Part shown: positions 15,230-24,151 of the stretch, one piece after another
Numbering within the stretch: the first letter of the stretch is position 1
Layout: each line of letters starts with the position of its first letter
NCBI GenBank assembly: GCA_947625475.1
Contig: CANQOL010000021.1
Coordinates: forward strand, 1-54,893
From: an uncultured Acetatifactor sp.
GTDB lineage: Bacteria > Bacillota > Clostridia > Lachnospirales > Lachnospiraceae
Length of the DNA: 54,893 nt
Direction of reading: 5' to 3'
Position numbers and translations under genes: made by a program
Notes under the pieces: generated by a model
The model's input: only the letters and a program-made list of their open reading frames with translations
Databases searched by the model: none
What the model was told of the DNA's origin: nothing

Positions 15230-17590
15230 ATGTGGAACTGGTGTATATATGCGGGTTATCTGGCATATCTGGAGATTGTCTATCATTTGGGGTGCTTTGG
15301 GCTGAGACCCTTCTGGCCTGTGTTTGCGCTGTGCTTTGTGTCCCTGGTGGGGGCGCTGGAGGCATTGGTGAGCGGAAGGGCGGGCGCCAGGTGGAGAAAG
15401 AGGTTTTTCTGGATTTTCAATCTGTCCGCTTATCTGTTGTTTTTTGCTCAGACCGTGTACTATAAGATCTTTCGGCAGCCCCTGCAGATGCGCGCCATAG
15501 TGGAGGGGGGAGAGGATGCCCTGACCAACTACTGGAGGGAGGCTTTGACGGGAGTGCTTCACACACTGCCTCTGCTGGCGCTGATGGCCCTTCCGCTGAT
15601 CGCGGCCCTCGTTCTGATGCTGCGGGGCACATGGAAGCTGCACCGCCTGGCCAGTGTGCAGCAGATCCGGATTGCCGCAGCCGCCGGCGTATCTGCGGCG
15701 GCCTGCGCGGCCGTGATCCTGGTGGGAAGGTTCGCCGGGACAGAGTATTATGAGGATTACAGCGAATTTTTTGATCCCCTCACCGTGGCGGAGAGAATGG
15801 GCCTTCTGACGATGGTGCACAGGGACGGCACCTATGAGCTCCAGAAGCTGGCGGGAAGCATTTCCCTGGCGTCCTCCGACCGGGAGGAGGTGCCCATCGA
15901 GCAGACGGCGGAGGGGAACTCCCTCCCCGATGTGGAGCCCATTGTCATGGAGGACACGCAGCCGGAGTCCGCGCAGGCCCGGGAGAGCAGTCAGGAGCAG
16001 CCCGCCCAGGAGACCCCCGCCCCGGAGCTGCCGGATTTTTCTCCCAATGTGATGGAGCTGGATCTGGAAAAGCTGGCGGAGCTTTCCGCGGGAGATTCGC
16101 AGAAGGAGTGGCTGGCCCGGTATATCTCGGAGCTTGCCCCGACCAACCGGAACGAGTATACGGGCATGTTTGAGGGCTACAATCTGATCTTCCTCACGGC
16201 GGAGGGGTTTTCCACCTACGCCATCCGCCCCGAGCTGACCCCCACCCTGTATAAGCTGGTCAATTCAGGCTTTGTGTTCAACAACTATTATGTGCCCCTG
16301 TGGAACACCAGCACCAGCGACGGCGAGTATATCAACTGCACCGGCCTGATCCCGGACGGACAGTTCAGTATGAAAAAAAGCAAGGAGAACGACATGGCCT
16401 ACACCCTGCCCCGGTTCTTTGCCCGGGAGGGGGTCTACAGCCTGGCTTATCATGACAACAGCCTCTCCTATTACGACAGATATCTGACCCACCCCAACCT
16501 GGGCTACGATTTCAAGGCCGCCAAGCTGGGAAAGCTGGAGGAAGAGGAATGGGGGGACAAGATTTTTTACATGGAGCACCCGGACGCCTGGCCCGCCTCG
16601 GATTATGAGATGATGCTGGGCACGGTGCCGGAGTATGTGAATATGAACCGCTTCCTGGTCTATTACATGACCGTGTCCGGCCACATGAACTACGATTTCT
16701 CCGGCAACCGCATGTCCTACAAGAACAGGGAGGCCGTGGCGGATCTGGACATGTCGGAGAACGCAAGGGCCTACATTGCCTGCCATATCGAGCTGGACAA
16801 GGCGCTGGAGAATCTGATCGATCAGCTGGAGGCGGCGGGAAAGCTGGAGAATACGGTGATCTGTCTGAGCGCCGACCACTATCCCTACGCCATGACCGAG
16901 GAACAGTATGAGGAATTGGCGGGCCGGGACCTGTCTCAGGACAAGGACCTGTTCCGGAACAGTCTGATCCTCTGGAATGCGGGGATGGAGGAGCCCGTGG
17001 TGGTAGACAAGGTGTGCGGCTCCATGGACCTGATTCCCACCCTGCTCAATCTCTTCGGATTTGAGTATGACTCCCGATTCTACGCGGGACGCGATATTTT
17101 CTCCGACGCAGAGGGGATGGTGATCTTTAACGACAGGAGCTTTGTGACGGACACGGTGAAGTACGACCGGAAGGCCAAGACGGAAACCTGGAATCTGGAG
17201 CTGACCCCAGAGGAGCAGGAGAATTATATGGACGCCCGCAGGCAGGAGGTAAAGGACCGGTACGATTTCAGCGCTTACATCCTGGAGGAAGACTACTACC
17301 GGATCCTGAGACAGTGTGTGCCCCCTGTGGAGGAGGTGCCCCTGGAGAAGCCTCCCAAGGTAGTGATCCCGGCGGCGCCGGAGGAAACCGGAGAGGCAGG
17401 CGCGGAGGCAAGCGGGGAACAGAGCCCTGAGGCAGATGGAGAACAGAGCCCTGGGGCAGACGAGGATGAGAGTATAGAGGCAGATGGGGAACAGAGCCCT
17501 GAGGCAGACGGTGAGCAGAGCCCTGAGGCAGACGGGGCTGAGAGTACAGAGGCGGTCGGGGAGCAGAATCCGGAAGTAAGCGGGGAATAG
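15230..17590 (+). CDS. LTA-synthase-family membrane sulfatase with acidic repeat tail
   Basis: 786 residues. The first 200 contain about four to five membrane helices, followed by an acidic linker and an extracellular alkaline-phosphatase-fold domain. Expected active-site residues are visible: Glu in FLTAEGFS, the nucleophile Thr in PLWNTSTSDGEY, His in SGHMNYDF and Asp-His in LSADHYPY. The family transfers glycerol phosphate from phosphatidylglycerol to build lipoteichoic acid, or similar groups. The last 60 residues are a repeated EQSPEADG motif. ATG at 15230 after AAGGAG is preferred to the ATG at 15203, which lacks a ribosome binding site. Confidence 0.85.
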   Translation: MWNWCIYAGYLAYLEIVYHLGCFGLRPFWPVFALCFVSLVGALEALVSGRAGARWRKRFFWIFNLSAYLLFFAQTVYYKIFRQPLQMRAIVEGGEDALTNYWREALTGVLHTLPLLALMALPLIAALVLMLRGTWKLHRLASVQQIRIAAAAGVSAAACAAVILVGRFAGTEYYEDYSEFFDPLTVAERMGLLTMVHRDGTYELQKLAGSISLASSDREEVPIEQTAEGNSLPDVEPIVMEDTQPESAQARESSQEQPAQETPAPELPDFSPNVMELDLEKLAELSAGDSQKEWLARYISELAPTNRNEYTGMFEGYNLIFLTAEGFSTYAIRPELTPTLYKLVNSGFVFNNYYVPLWNTSTSDGEYINCTGLIPDGQFSMKKSKENDMAYTLPRFFAREGVYSLAYHDNSLSYYDRYLTHPNLGYDFKAAKLGKLEEEEWGDKIFYMEHPDAWPASDYEMMLGTVPEYVNMNRFLVYYMTVSGHMNYDFSGNRMSYKNREAVADLDMSENARAYIACHIELDKALENLIDQLEAAGKLENTVICLSADHYPYAMTEEQYEELAGRDLSQDKDLFRNSLILWNAGMEEPVVVDKVCGSMDLIPTLLNLFGFEYDSRFYAGRDIFSDAEGMVIFNDRSFVTDTVKYDRKAKTETWNLELTPEEQENYMDARRQEVKDRYDFSAYILEEDYYRILRQCVPPVEEVPLEKPPKVVIPAAPEETGEAGAEASGEQSPEADGEQSPGADEDESIEADGEQSPEADGEQSPEADGAESTEAVGEQNPEVSGE
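17413..17587 (+). repeat. 24-bp coding tandem repeat
   Basis: About seven imperfect copies of a 24-bp unit, each encoding EQSPEADG or a variant, form the C-terminal tail of the LTA-synthase-like protein. The period is a multiple of three, so copy-number change would keep the frame. Confidence 0.8.
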
Positions 17591-17601
17591 AGTCCGGCGG
17601 G

Positions 17602-18108
17602 CTACAGATTTTCAAAGGGGATTCCCTTCCGGGAAAGATAGGCGGACAGGGCCCTGTCCCAGAGCGTCCCAGCCTCCTGACTCATCACAAAGGTGCGGTA
17701 GGAGACCCCGCCGGTGAGCTGGGCGCGGCCGTTCTCGTACCGGACGGTGAGCACCAGGGCCTCCACCTGCTGTGCCAGAGCGTCCCCGGCCTGCTCCAGG
17801 ACCTTGGCGGCGCTCTCGGGTTTTAAGTGCAGCACGAACTTAAAGGAGAGAGGCGCGCGCTTGCCCCGGATCAGTTCAAAGAGCAGCCCCCGCATATCCG
17901 CCCAGGGGACAAAATCCCAGGAGGGCTCCGGAGAGCTTTGGCTGCCGGGGACTTCCTCCTTAAAAAATTCCCGGTTGATCCTGCCGTCGATGCGGTAGGT
18001 GACGGCGGCGGTCAGGGAGGCTTCCTCCAGCAGGAACATGTCGAAGGCGTCCGTCTGCAGGAGCTGATTCATAAAGATTTTCATGGATGAGATCTGAAGT
18101 GCCAGCAT
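17602..18108 (-). CDS. DUF5721-like protein
   Basis: 168 residues, cytoplasmic by composition. The N-terminal SSMKIFMNQLLQTDAFDMFL and the central TYRIDGRINREFF match what I recall of DUF5721, a Lachnospiraceae family of unknown function. No catalytic motif is evident. AAGGAGA precedes the ATG at 18108. It converges with the LTA-synthase-like gene, 11 bases from its stop, and is the last gene of the argG-DUF1294-DUF5721 minus-strand run. Confidence 0.65.
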   Translation of the reverse strand: MLALQISSMKIFMNQLLQTDAFDMFLLEEASLTAAVTYRIDGRINREFFKEEVPGSQSSPEPSWDFVPWADMRGLLFELIRGKRAPLSFKFVLHLKPESAAKVLEQAGDALAQQVEALVLTVRYENGRAQLTGGVSYRTFVMSQEAGTLWDRALSAYLSRKGIPFENL

Positions 18109-18151
18109 AGTGTCTCCTTCTTGGCTGTGGATCGGATGAAAGGCAGATCTG

Positions 18152-18430
18152 TCAGGGGAGATGGGCGTACCAGAACACCCCCAAAATCAAAAGGTGCTGG
18201 AGCAGGGCGATGAGAGGCATGCCCAGGGCAAAATACCAGTGCCTGGTCTTGTGGTGGAAATACCGCATGCCCAGGAAGGAGCCGAGAGCCCCTCCCAGGA
18301 ACGCGGCCAGAAAAAGAGCGGCCTCCGATATGCGCCAGGCATGTCGGACGGCCCTCTTTTTGTCTATGCCCATCAGGGCAAAGCCCGTGAGATTGATACC
18401 CAGATAATAAGCGATAAAAAGCTGCAGCAT
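18152..18430 (-). CDS. DUF1294 small membrane protein
   Basis: 92 residues with three membrane segments (about 1-20, 36-55, 65-88). GIDKKRAVRHAWRISEAALF and GALGSFLGMRYFHHKTRHWY are the DUF1294 signatures. Function is unknown. It begins six bases after the argG stop, with GGAGGG inside the end of argG, so the two are probably co-transcribed. Confidence 0.85.
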   Translation of the reverse strand: MLQLFIAYYLGINLTGFALMGIDKKRAVRHAWRISEAALFLAAFLGGALGSFLGMRYFHHKTRHWYFALGMPLIALLQHLLILGVFWYAHLP

Positions 18431-18436
18431 GGGCGC

Positions 18437-19657
18437 TTACTTTCTGCCCTCCACTTCCTGCATCTTCATGGCGCGCACCTTGCAGGAGAGGCCGAAGAGA
18501 TTGATGAAGCCCTCCGCGTCGTGGTGATCGTACAGATCCCCGGTGGTAAAGGAGGCGATCTTCTCATTGTACAGGGAGTAGGGAGAGGTGGTGCCGGCCT
18601 TGATAATGTTGCCCTTGTAGAGCTGGAACTTCACCTGGCCGGTGACGTACTCCTGGGTCTTCTCGATGAAGGCCTGCTCCGCCTCCCGAAGGGGGGTAAA
18701 CCACTTGCCCTCGTATACCAGGCTGGCAAAGCGCCCGCCCATCTCCTTCTTCATGGCGTAGGTGTCCCGGTCCAGAATCAGCTCTTCCAGCTGCTGATGG
18801 GCCTCCATCAGGATGGTGCCTCCGGGAGTCTCATACACGCCCCGGGACTTCATGCCCACCACGCGGTTCTCCACGATGTCCACGATGCCGATGCCGTGCC
18901 GGCCGCCCAGCACGTTCAGAGCCCGGATGATGTCGGAGACCTTCATCCTCTGGCCGTTTAAGGATACGGGGACGCCCTTTTCAAACTCCATGGTTACATA
19001 CTCGCCCTGATCGGGAGCCTTCTGAGGGGTGGTCCCCAGCACCAGAAGATGCTCATAGTTGGGCTCGTTGGCGGGATCCTCCAGCTCCAGGCCTTCGTGG
19101 CTGATGTGCCAGATGTTCCGGTCCCGGCTGTAGGAGGAATCTGCGGAGAAGGGAAGATCGATGCCGTGAGCCTTGCAGTAGGCGATCTCAGACTCTCGGG
19201 AATCCAGAGTCCACTTCTCGTTTCTCCAGGCGGCGATGATCTTCAGGTCGGGTGCCAGGGCCTTGATCCCCAGCTCAAAACGGATCTGATCGTTGCCCTT
19301 GCCGGTAGCCCCGTGGCAGATGGCGCTGGCTCCCTCCTTGCGGGCGATCTCCACCAGCTTCTTGGCGATCAGAGGTCTTGCCATGGAGGTGCCCAGCAGA
19401 TACTTGTTCTCATAGACGGCGCCTGCCTGTACGCAGGGCACAATGTACTCGTCGCAGAACTCGTCGGTCACATCCAGTATGTAGAGCTTTTCGGCGCCGC
19501 AGAACTTGGCTCTTTCCTCCAGGCCGTCCAGCTCCTCGGCCTGCCCGCAGTCCACGCAGACGCAGACCACCTCGTAGTCGAAGTTTTCCTTCAGCCAGGG
19601 GATGATGGCGGTGGTGTCCAGCCCGCCGGAATACGCTAAGATTACTTTTTCTTTCAT
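18437..19657 (-). CDS. argG: Argininosuccinate synthase
   Basis: 406 residues, full length. The N-terminal ATP-pyrophosphatase loop [16 protein letters not shown] and the segments [13 protein letters not shown] and [13 protein letters not shown] are diagnostic. It condenses citrulline and aspartate with ATP to argininosuccinate. It is divergent from argC, sharing a 387-bp gap that probably carries joint arginine control. argH and argF are not in the window. Confidence 0.97.
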   Translation of the reverse strand: MKEKVILAYSGGLDTTAIIPWLKENFDYEVVCVCVDCGQAEELDGLEERAKFCGAEKLYILDVTDEFCDEYIVPCVQAGAVYENKYLLGTSMARPLIAKKLVEIARKEGASAICHGATGKGNDQIRFELGIKALAPDLKIIAAWRNEKWTLDSRESEIAYCKAHGIDLPFSADSSYSRDRNIWHISHEGLELEDPANEPNYEHLLVLGTTPQKAPDQGEYVTMEFEKGVPVSLNGQRMKVSDIIRALNVLGGRHGIGIVDIVENRVVGMKSRGVYETPGGTILMEAHQQLEELILDRDTYAMKKEMGGRFASLVYEGKWFTPLREAEQAFIEKTQEYVTGQVKFQLYKGNIIKAGTTSPYSLYNEKIASFTTGDLYDHHDAEGFINLFGLSCKVRAMKMQEVEGRK

Positions 19658-19713
19658 GTCGGTTTCCTTGCCTTTCTTTTGATAAAATGCCTTGTTTCCT
19701 TCGGCCTGAAAAC

Positions 19714-19742
19714 ACTATACAACATTTGTCCGGGGAATGCAA
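19714..19742 (-). promoter_or_regulatory. Candidate argG promoter
   Basis: Read on the minus strand: TTGCAT (19742-19737), 17 bp, TATAGT (19719-19714). The -10 is good and the -35 weak. It lies about 60 bases before the argG start. Confidence 0.45.
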
Positions 19743-19792
19743 GCAAAATTATTGCATAAAATATAAATAAAATGGGAATATAACCTGTATAA

Positions 19793-19832
19793 ATGAATAA
19801 AAACGGAAATTATAAGCAAAATATTCGAATAT
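19793..19832. promoter_or_regulatory. AT-rich ARG-box-like region
   Basis: ATGAATAAAAA at 19793-19803 resembles a half ARG box bound by ArgR/AhrC in Firmicutes, and ATATTCGAATAT at 19821-19832 is a perfect 12-bp palindrome. They lie between the divergent argG and argC promoters in an AT-rich stretch unlike the surroundings. The match to an arginine operator is partial, so this is a tentative call. Confidence 0.35.
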
Positions 19833-19931
19833 ATATGCAAAAACACTTGACGGGGAGGGCAAACTGTGACAGAATAGAAAAAGTCGGACCGGACGGCCGA
19901 AGCGTTACAAATAAATATTTCCCGATAGGTG

Positions 19932-19989
19932 TTGTCTTTTTGCCTGTTTTGTGGGACAATAGGTTATTGCGGACGGCAGAGGGCCGTCC
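19932..19989 (+). promoter_or_regulatory. Candidate argC promoter and leader hairpin
   Basis: TTGTCT (19932-19937), 17 bp, GACAAT (19955-19960). A weaker alternative is TTGACG-17-CAGAAT at 19847-19875. The leader has a 7-bp stem GGACGGC/GCCGTCC (19971-19977 / 19983-19989) without a U-run. No T-box or riboswitch signature was found. Confidence 0.45.
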
Positions 19990-20044
19990 CGTCCCGAGAG
20001 AGCATTGGGGAAGTAAAGAGCCTCGGGAAGCAGGGAGAAGAAAA

Positions 20045-21103
20045 ATGGTTAAGGTGGGAATTATCGGAGCAACCGGCTACGCGGGCGCGGAGCTGGTGCG
20101 GATTCTGAGCGGCCACAGTCAGGCGAAGATCCTGTGGTACGGCTCAAAGAGCTACATAGATCAGAAGTATGCGCAGGTGTATCGGAACATGTTCCGGATC
20201 GTGGAGGATGTGTGCCGGGACGACAGCCTGAAGGAACTGGCGGACCAGGTGGACGTGATCTTTACCGCCACCCCCCAGGGCTTTTTGGCGGGAGTCCTGA
20301 CGGAGGAAATCCTCTCCAGGGTGAAGGTCATCGATTTCTCCGCAGACTATCGGATCAAGGATGCGGCTGTCTATGAGAAGTGGTACGGCATTCAGCACAG
20401 GTCGCCCCAGTTTATACCGGAGGCGGTATACGGACTCTGTGAGATCAACCGTTCTCAGATCACAGAAAAGACCAGGCTGGTCGCCAACCCGGGGTGTTAT
20501 ACCACCTGCTCCATCCTGACGGCCTATCCTCTGGTGAAGGAGGGGCTGATCGACCCGGACACTCTGATTATCGACGCCAAGTCGGGCACCTCCGGCGCGG
20601 GGCGGGGAGCCAAGCTGCCGAATCTTTACTGTGAGGTCAATGAGAACATCAAGGCATACGGGGTGGCGGGCCACAGGCATACGCCGGAGATCGAGGAACA
20701 GCTGGGATACGCCGCCGGCAGGCCCCTGACCCTCAGCTTCACGCCTCACCTGGTGCCTATGAACCGGGGCATTTTGGTCACGGAGTATGCCTCCCTGCGG
20801 CGCAGGGGGGACGGGAGCCTGCCCTCCTGGGATGAGATCCGGGCGGTGTATGACGCCTATTATAAGGAAGAGAAGTTCATCCGCCTGCTGGGGAAGGGGG
20901 AGTGCCCCGAGACCAAGTGGGTGGAGGGCAGCAACTATGTGGATATCGGGTTTGTCGTGGATGAGAGGACCGGGCGCATTGTGATGATGGGCGCCCTGGA
21001 CAATCTGGTGAAGGGAGCCGCCGGCCAGGCGGTGCAGAATATGAACCTGCTGTTTGGCCTTCCCGAGGGGGAGGGACTGGAGCTGGTGCCCCTCTTCCCT
21101 TAA
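20045..21103 (+). CDS. argC: N-acetyl-gamma-glutamyl-phosphate reductase
   Basis: 352 residues. An N-terminal Rossmann loop GIIGATGYAGAEL binds NADP, and the catalytic Cys151 lies in ANPGCYTT. The enzyme reduces N-acetylglutamyl phosphate to the semialdehyde, third step of ornithine synthesis. ATG at 20045 follows GGGAGAAG; the open frame reaches further upstream but the extension has no family similarity. It is the first gene of argC-GNAT-argJ-argB-argD. Confidence 0.96.
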   Translation: MVKVGIIGATGYAGAELVRILSGHSQAKILWYGSKSYIDQKYAQVYRNMFRIVEDVCRDDSLKELADQVDVIFTATPQGFLAGVLTEEILSRVKVIDFSADYRIKDAAVYEKWYGIQHRSPQFIPEAVYGLCEINRSQITEKTRLVANPGCYTTCSILTAYPLVKEGLIDPDTLIIDAKSGTSGAGRGAKLPNLYCEVNENIKAYGVAGHRHTPEIEEQLGYAAGRPLTLSFTPHLVPMNRGILVTEYASLRRRGDGSLPSWDEIRAVYDAYYKEEKFIRLLGKGECPETKWVEGSNYVDIGFVVDERTGRIVMMGALDNLVKGAAGQAVQNMNLLFGLPEGEGLELVPLFP

Positions 21104-21126
21104 GGGCAGAGAAGGGGCAGCCGGAG

Positions 21127-21309
21127 CCCGGGAAAGGATAAAGGTGCGGGGTCAGCAGGATCCCGGGAAAGGCCAGAAGGCGGGGCCTCCCGAGGGGACA
21201 GCAGGATCCCGGGAAAGGCCAAAGGTGCGGGGCCTCCCAAGGGGTCAGCAGGAGCCCGGGAAAGGACAAAGGTGCGGGGCCTCCCAAGGGGGCAGCAGGA
21301 ACCCCGGGA
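21127..21309 (+). repeat. About 47-bp intergenic tandem repeat between argC and the GNAT gene
   Basis: CCCGGGAAAGG recurs at 21127, 21162, 21208 and 21255, with a partial CCCGGGAT at 21303. Spacings are 35, 46, 47 and 48 bp; the first unit lacks the GCCTCCCAAGG part. The other shared elements are AAGGTGCGGGG and (T/G)CAGCAGGA. The reading frame drifts between units, so it is unlikely to be coding. Confidence 0.8.
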
Positions 21310-21341
21310 TCCGTGGGAATGGACAGGAAAGGATCGGCAGG

Positions 21342-21821
21342 ATGGGAAAGAGCGCTGGGCAGAAGAAGGAATTTGAGATCAGGACAATGAGGGCGGAGGA
21401 TTATCCCGGCCTGAAGGCCCTGTGGATGACCATCAAGGGGTTTGGGATCCGGAGCATAGACGACTCCCGGGAGGGGGTGGAGCGCTTTCTGAGGCGCAAT
21501 CCCTCCACCAGCGTGGTGGCGGTCAATCCCGCCGGGGAGATCGTGGGAGGGATCCTCTGCGGCCACGACGGAAGAAGGGGCTGCCTGTATCATGTGTGTG
21601 TCAGGGAGGACTGCCGCCGGAACGGGATCGGAAAAGCCATGGTGGTCCACTGCATGAACGCGCTCAGAAAAGAGCAGATCAACAAAGTCAGCCTGATCGC
21701 CTTCACTGTCAACGACGTGGGGAACGCCTTCTGGAACTGTATCGGATGGACCAGGCGGGAGGATCTGAACTATTACGATTTTACCCTGAATGAGGCCAAT
21801 ATCACGGCCTTTAACAGATAA
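21342..21821 (+). CDS. GNAT-family N-acetyltransferase
   Basis: 159 residues forming one GNAT domain. VCVREDCRRNGIGKAMV (about residues 84-100) is the acetyl-CoA pyrophosphate loop, and AFWNCIGWTRREDLNYY is motif B. It sits inside the arginine operon between argC and argJ. One possibility is N-acetylglutamate synthesis, but ArgJ downstream may already supply that; a different amine substrate is equally possible. ATG at 21342, preceded by AGGAAAGGA, is chosen; an ATG at 21387 would remove the first strand. Confidence 0.8.
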   Translation: MGKSAGQKKEFEIRTMRAEDYPGLKALWMTIKGFGIRSIDDSREGVERFLRRNPSTSVVAVNPAGEIVGGILCGHDGRRGCLYHVCVREDCRRNGIGKAMVVHCMNALRKEQINKVSLIAFTVNDVGNAFWNCIGWTRREDLNYYDFTLNEANITAFNR

Positions 21822-21913
21822 TGCGGATAACAGAAGAGACGGGAGCGCGGCTATTCCCCTTCCCGGCACAGGATTTCCGGGGGAGCGGGAAGGCAGGACG
21901 GAAAGGAAGAAAA

Positions 21914-23137
21914 ATGAAGGTGACAGAGGGCGGCGTGACTGCCGCAAAGGGCTTTGAGGCCGCCGGCGTGGAGGCCGGCGTGAAATATCAGAATCGGAAG
22001 GATATGGCGCTGCTTTACAGCCGGGCGCCCTGCCGGGCGGCGGGCACCTTTACCGGCAATCTGGTGAAGGCGGCGCCGGTAAAGTGGGACAGGGAGCTGG
22101 TGGAAAATTCCCCCTTTGTCCAGGCGGTGGTGGTCAACTCCGGCATCGCCAACGCCTGCACGGGAGAGCAGGGGATGGAGTGCTGCCGGGCGGAGGCGGC
22201 CCGGGCGGGAGAGCTGCTGGGGATCCCTGAACATGCCGTGCTGGTGGCCTCCACCGGCGTCATCGGCATGCAGATGCCCCTGGACCGGGTGTGCGCCGGC
22301 ATTGAAAAGCTGGCGGCGGAAAAGAACCCCTCCCTGGAGGCGGGACACGACGCGGCCCGGGCCATCATGACCACGGACACAGTGCCCAAGGAGATTGCGG
22401 TGGAGTTTGAGCTGGGGGGGAGGACGGTGACCCTGGGCGGCATGTGCAAGGGCTCCGGCATGATCCACCCCAACATGTGCACCATGCTGGGATTCCTCAC
22501 CACGGACGCAAATATTTCAAAGGAGATGCTGAGCCGGGCCCTCAAGGCCGATGTGAAGGACTCCTTCAACATGATCTCCGTGGACGGGGACACCAGCACC
22601 AACGATACCCTGCTGCTTTTGGCCAACGGCCTGGCGGGCAACCGGGAAATCACCGGGGAGGGGGAGGACTATGACCGGTTCTGTGAGGCCCTCCGTTATG
22701 TGACGGTCTATCTGGCCAAAAAGATGGCAGGGGACGGGGAAGGGGCCACGGCTCTCTTTGCCTGTCAGGTGGTGGGAGCGGCCTCCAAGGAGGACGCCCG
22801 GGTCCTGGCCAGGTCCGTGATCTGTTCCTCCTTAAGCAAGGCGGCCATCTTCGGCCACGACGCCAATTTCGGGCGGTTCCTCTGCGCGCTGGGGTACTCC
22901 GGCGCAGTCTTTGACCCGGAGAACGTGGATCTATATTTTGAGAGCGCAAACGGAAGGCTCCACATCTACGGCGCCGGCTGTGCCCTGGACTACAGCGAGG
23001 AGGAGGCCACGGCCATACTCTCTGCCCCGGAGGTTACTGTGCTGGCGGATCTGCACATGGGGGACGGGGAGGCCACGGCCTGGGGCTGCGATCTGAGCTA
23101 TGACTATGTTAAGATAAACGCCGATTACCGCAGCTGA
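21914..23137 (+). CDS. argJ: Ornithine acetyltransferase / N-acetylglutamate synthase
   Basis: 407 residues. The self-cleavage nucleophile is Thr190 in [15 protein letters not shown], which splits the precursor into alpha and beta chains. The protein transfers acetyl from N-acetylornithine to glutamate, recycling the acetyl group, and bifunctional forms also use acetyl-Co[11 protein letters not shown] and [17 protein letters not shown] are family blocks. ATG at 21914 is preceded by GGAAGAAAA. Which of the two activities is present cannot be decided by sequence alone. Confidence 0.95.
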   Translation: MKVTEGGVTAAKGFEAAGVEAGVKYQNRKDMALLYSRAPCRAAGTFTGNLVKAAPVKWDRELVENSPFVQAVVVNSGIANACTGEQGMECCRAEAARAGELLGIPEHAVLVASTGVIGMQMPLDRVCAGIEKLAAEKNPSLEAGHDAARAIMTTDTVPKEIAVEFELGGRTVTLGGMCKGSGMIHPNMCTMLGFLTTDANISKEMLSRALKADVKDSFNMISVDGDTSTNDTLLLLANGLAGNREITGEGEDYDRFCEALRYVTVYLAKKMAGDGEGATALFACQVVGAASKEDARVLARSVICSSLSKAAIFGHDANFGRFLCALGYSGAVFDPENVDLYFESANGRLHIYGAGCALDYSEEEATAILSAPEVTVLADLHMGDGEATAWGCDLSYDYVKINADYRS

Positions 23138-23163
23138 CGGCGGCGGAAGGAGAGGATACCGAT

Positions 23164-24051
23164 ATGGAACAGGATATGGAACAGGTGCTGCGAAAGGCGG
23201 AGGTGCTCATTGAGGCTCTGCCCTACATTCAGAAGTTCAACAGGAAGATCATCGTGGTCAAGTACGGCGGCAGCGCCATGAGCAATGAGGAGCTCCAGAA
23301 AAATGTAATCAAGGATGTGACGCTGCTGAAGCTGGTGGGCTTTAAGCCCATCATCGTCCACGGGGGCGGCAGGGAGATCAGCCGCTGGGTGGGCAAGGTG
23401 GGCAAGGAGGCCCGCTTTGTGAACGGCCTGCGGGTGACGGATGAGGAGACCATGGAGATCGCCGAGATGGTGCTGGGCAAGGTGAACAAGAGCCTGGTCA
23501 CCATGGTCCAGGAGCTGGGGGTGAAGGCCGTGGGCATCAGCGGCAAGGACGGCGGCCTGCTCCAGGTGGAGAAGAAGTATGCGGACGGCCAGGATATCGG
23601 CTATGTGGGGGAGATCACCCAGGTAAATCCCAAGGTGCTCTACGATCTGCTGGAGAAGGATTTCCTGCCCATTGTGGCCCCCATCGGACTGGACGACCGC
23701 TTCCAGACCTACAATATCAACGCCGACGACGCGGCCTGCGCCATCGCCAGGGCAGTCCAGGCGGAGAAGCTGGCCTTTTTGACGGACATCGAGGGCCTGT
23801 ACAAGGATATCAATGACAAGACCTCCTTTATCTCCCGCCTGACAGCCTCGGACGCGGAGCATCTGATCGAGGGAGGATATATCGGCGGCGGGATGCTGCC
23901 GAAGCTGAGCAACTGTACGGCGGCTATCCGCAACGGCGTCAGCCGGGTACATATCCTGGACGGAAGGATCCCCCACTGCCTGCTGCTGGAGATCTTTACC
24001 AACAAGGGAATCGGGACCGCCATTATAAAAGACGGGGAGTCCTTAGGCTAG
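23164..24051 (+). CDS. argB: N-acetylglutamate kinase
   Basis: 295 residues of the amino-acid-kinase fold. [10 protein letters not shown] is the phosphate-binding loop, [15 protein letters not shown] the acetylglutamate loop, and [15 protein letters not shown] the C-terminal block. The N-terminal helix [16 protein letters not shown] is seen in arginine-feedback-inhibited hexameric forms, so arginine control of the enzyme is likely. It phosphorylates N-acetylglutamate with ATP, the second step. AGGAGAGG precedes ATG 23164; a second in-frame ATG follows at 23176. Confidence 0.95.
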   Translation: MEQDMEQVLRKAEVLIEALPYIQKFNRKIIVVKYGGSAMSNEELQKNVIKDVTLLKLVGFKPIIVHGGGREISRWVGKVGKEARFVNGLRVTDEETMEIAEMVLGKVNKSLVTMVQELGVKAVGISGKDGGLLQVEKKYADGQDIGYVGEITQVNPKVLYDLLEKDFLPIVAPIGLDDRFQTYNINADDAACAIARAVQAEKLAFLTDIEGLYKDINDKTSFISRLTASDAEHLIEGGYIGGGMLPKLSNCTAAIRNGVSRVHILDGRIPHCLLLEIFTNKGIGTAIIKDGESLG

Positions 24052-24151
24052 GGGCGGCGGCCTGGGCAGGCAATTGCGGGACCTTTGCCGTGGGTCCAGG
24101 CAGCCGGTTCATCTGAGATCATCTGAGAGCTGACAGGAGGGAAGAGGCAGA

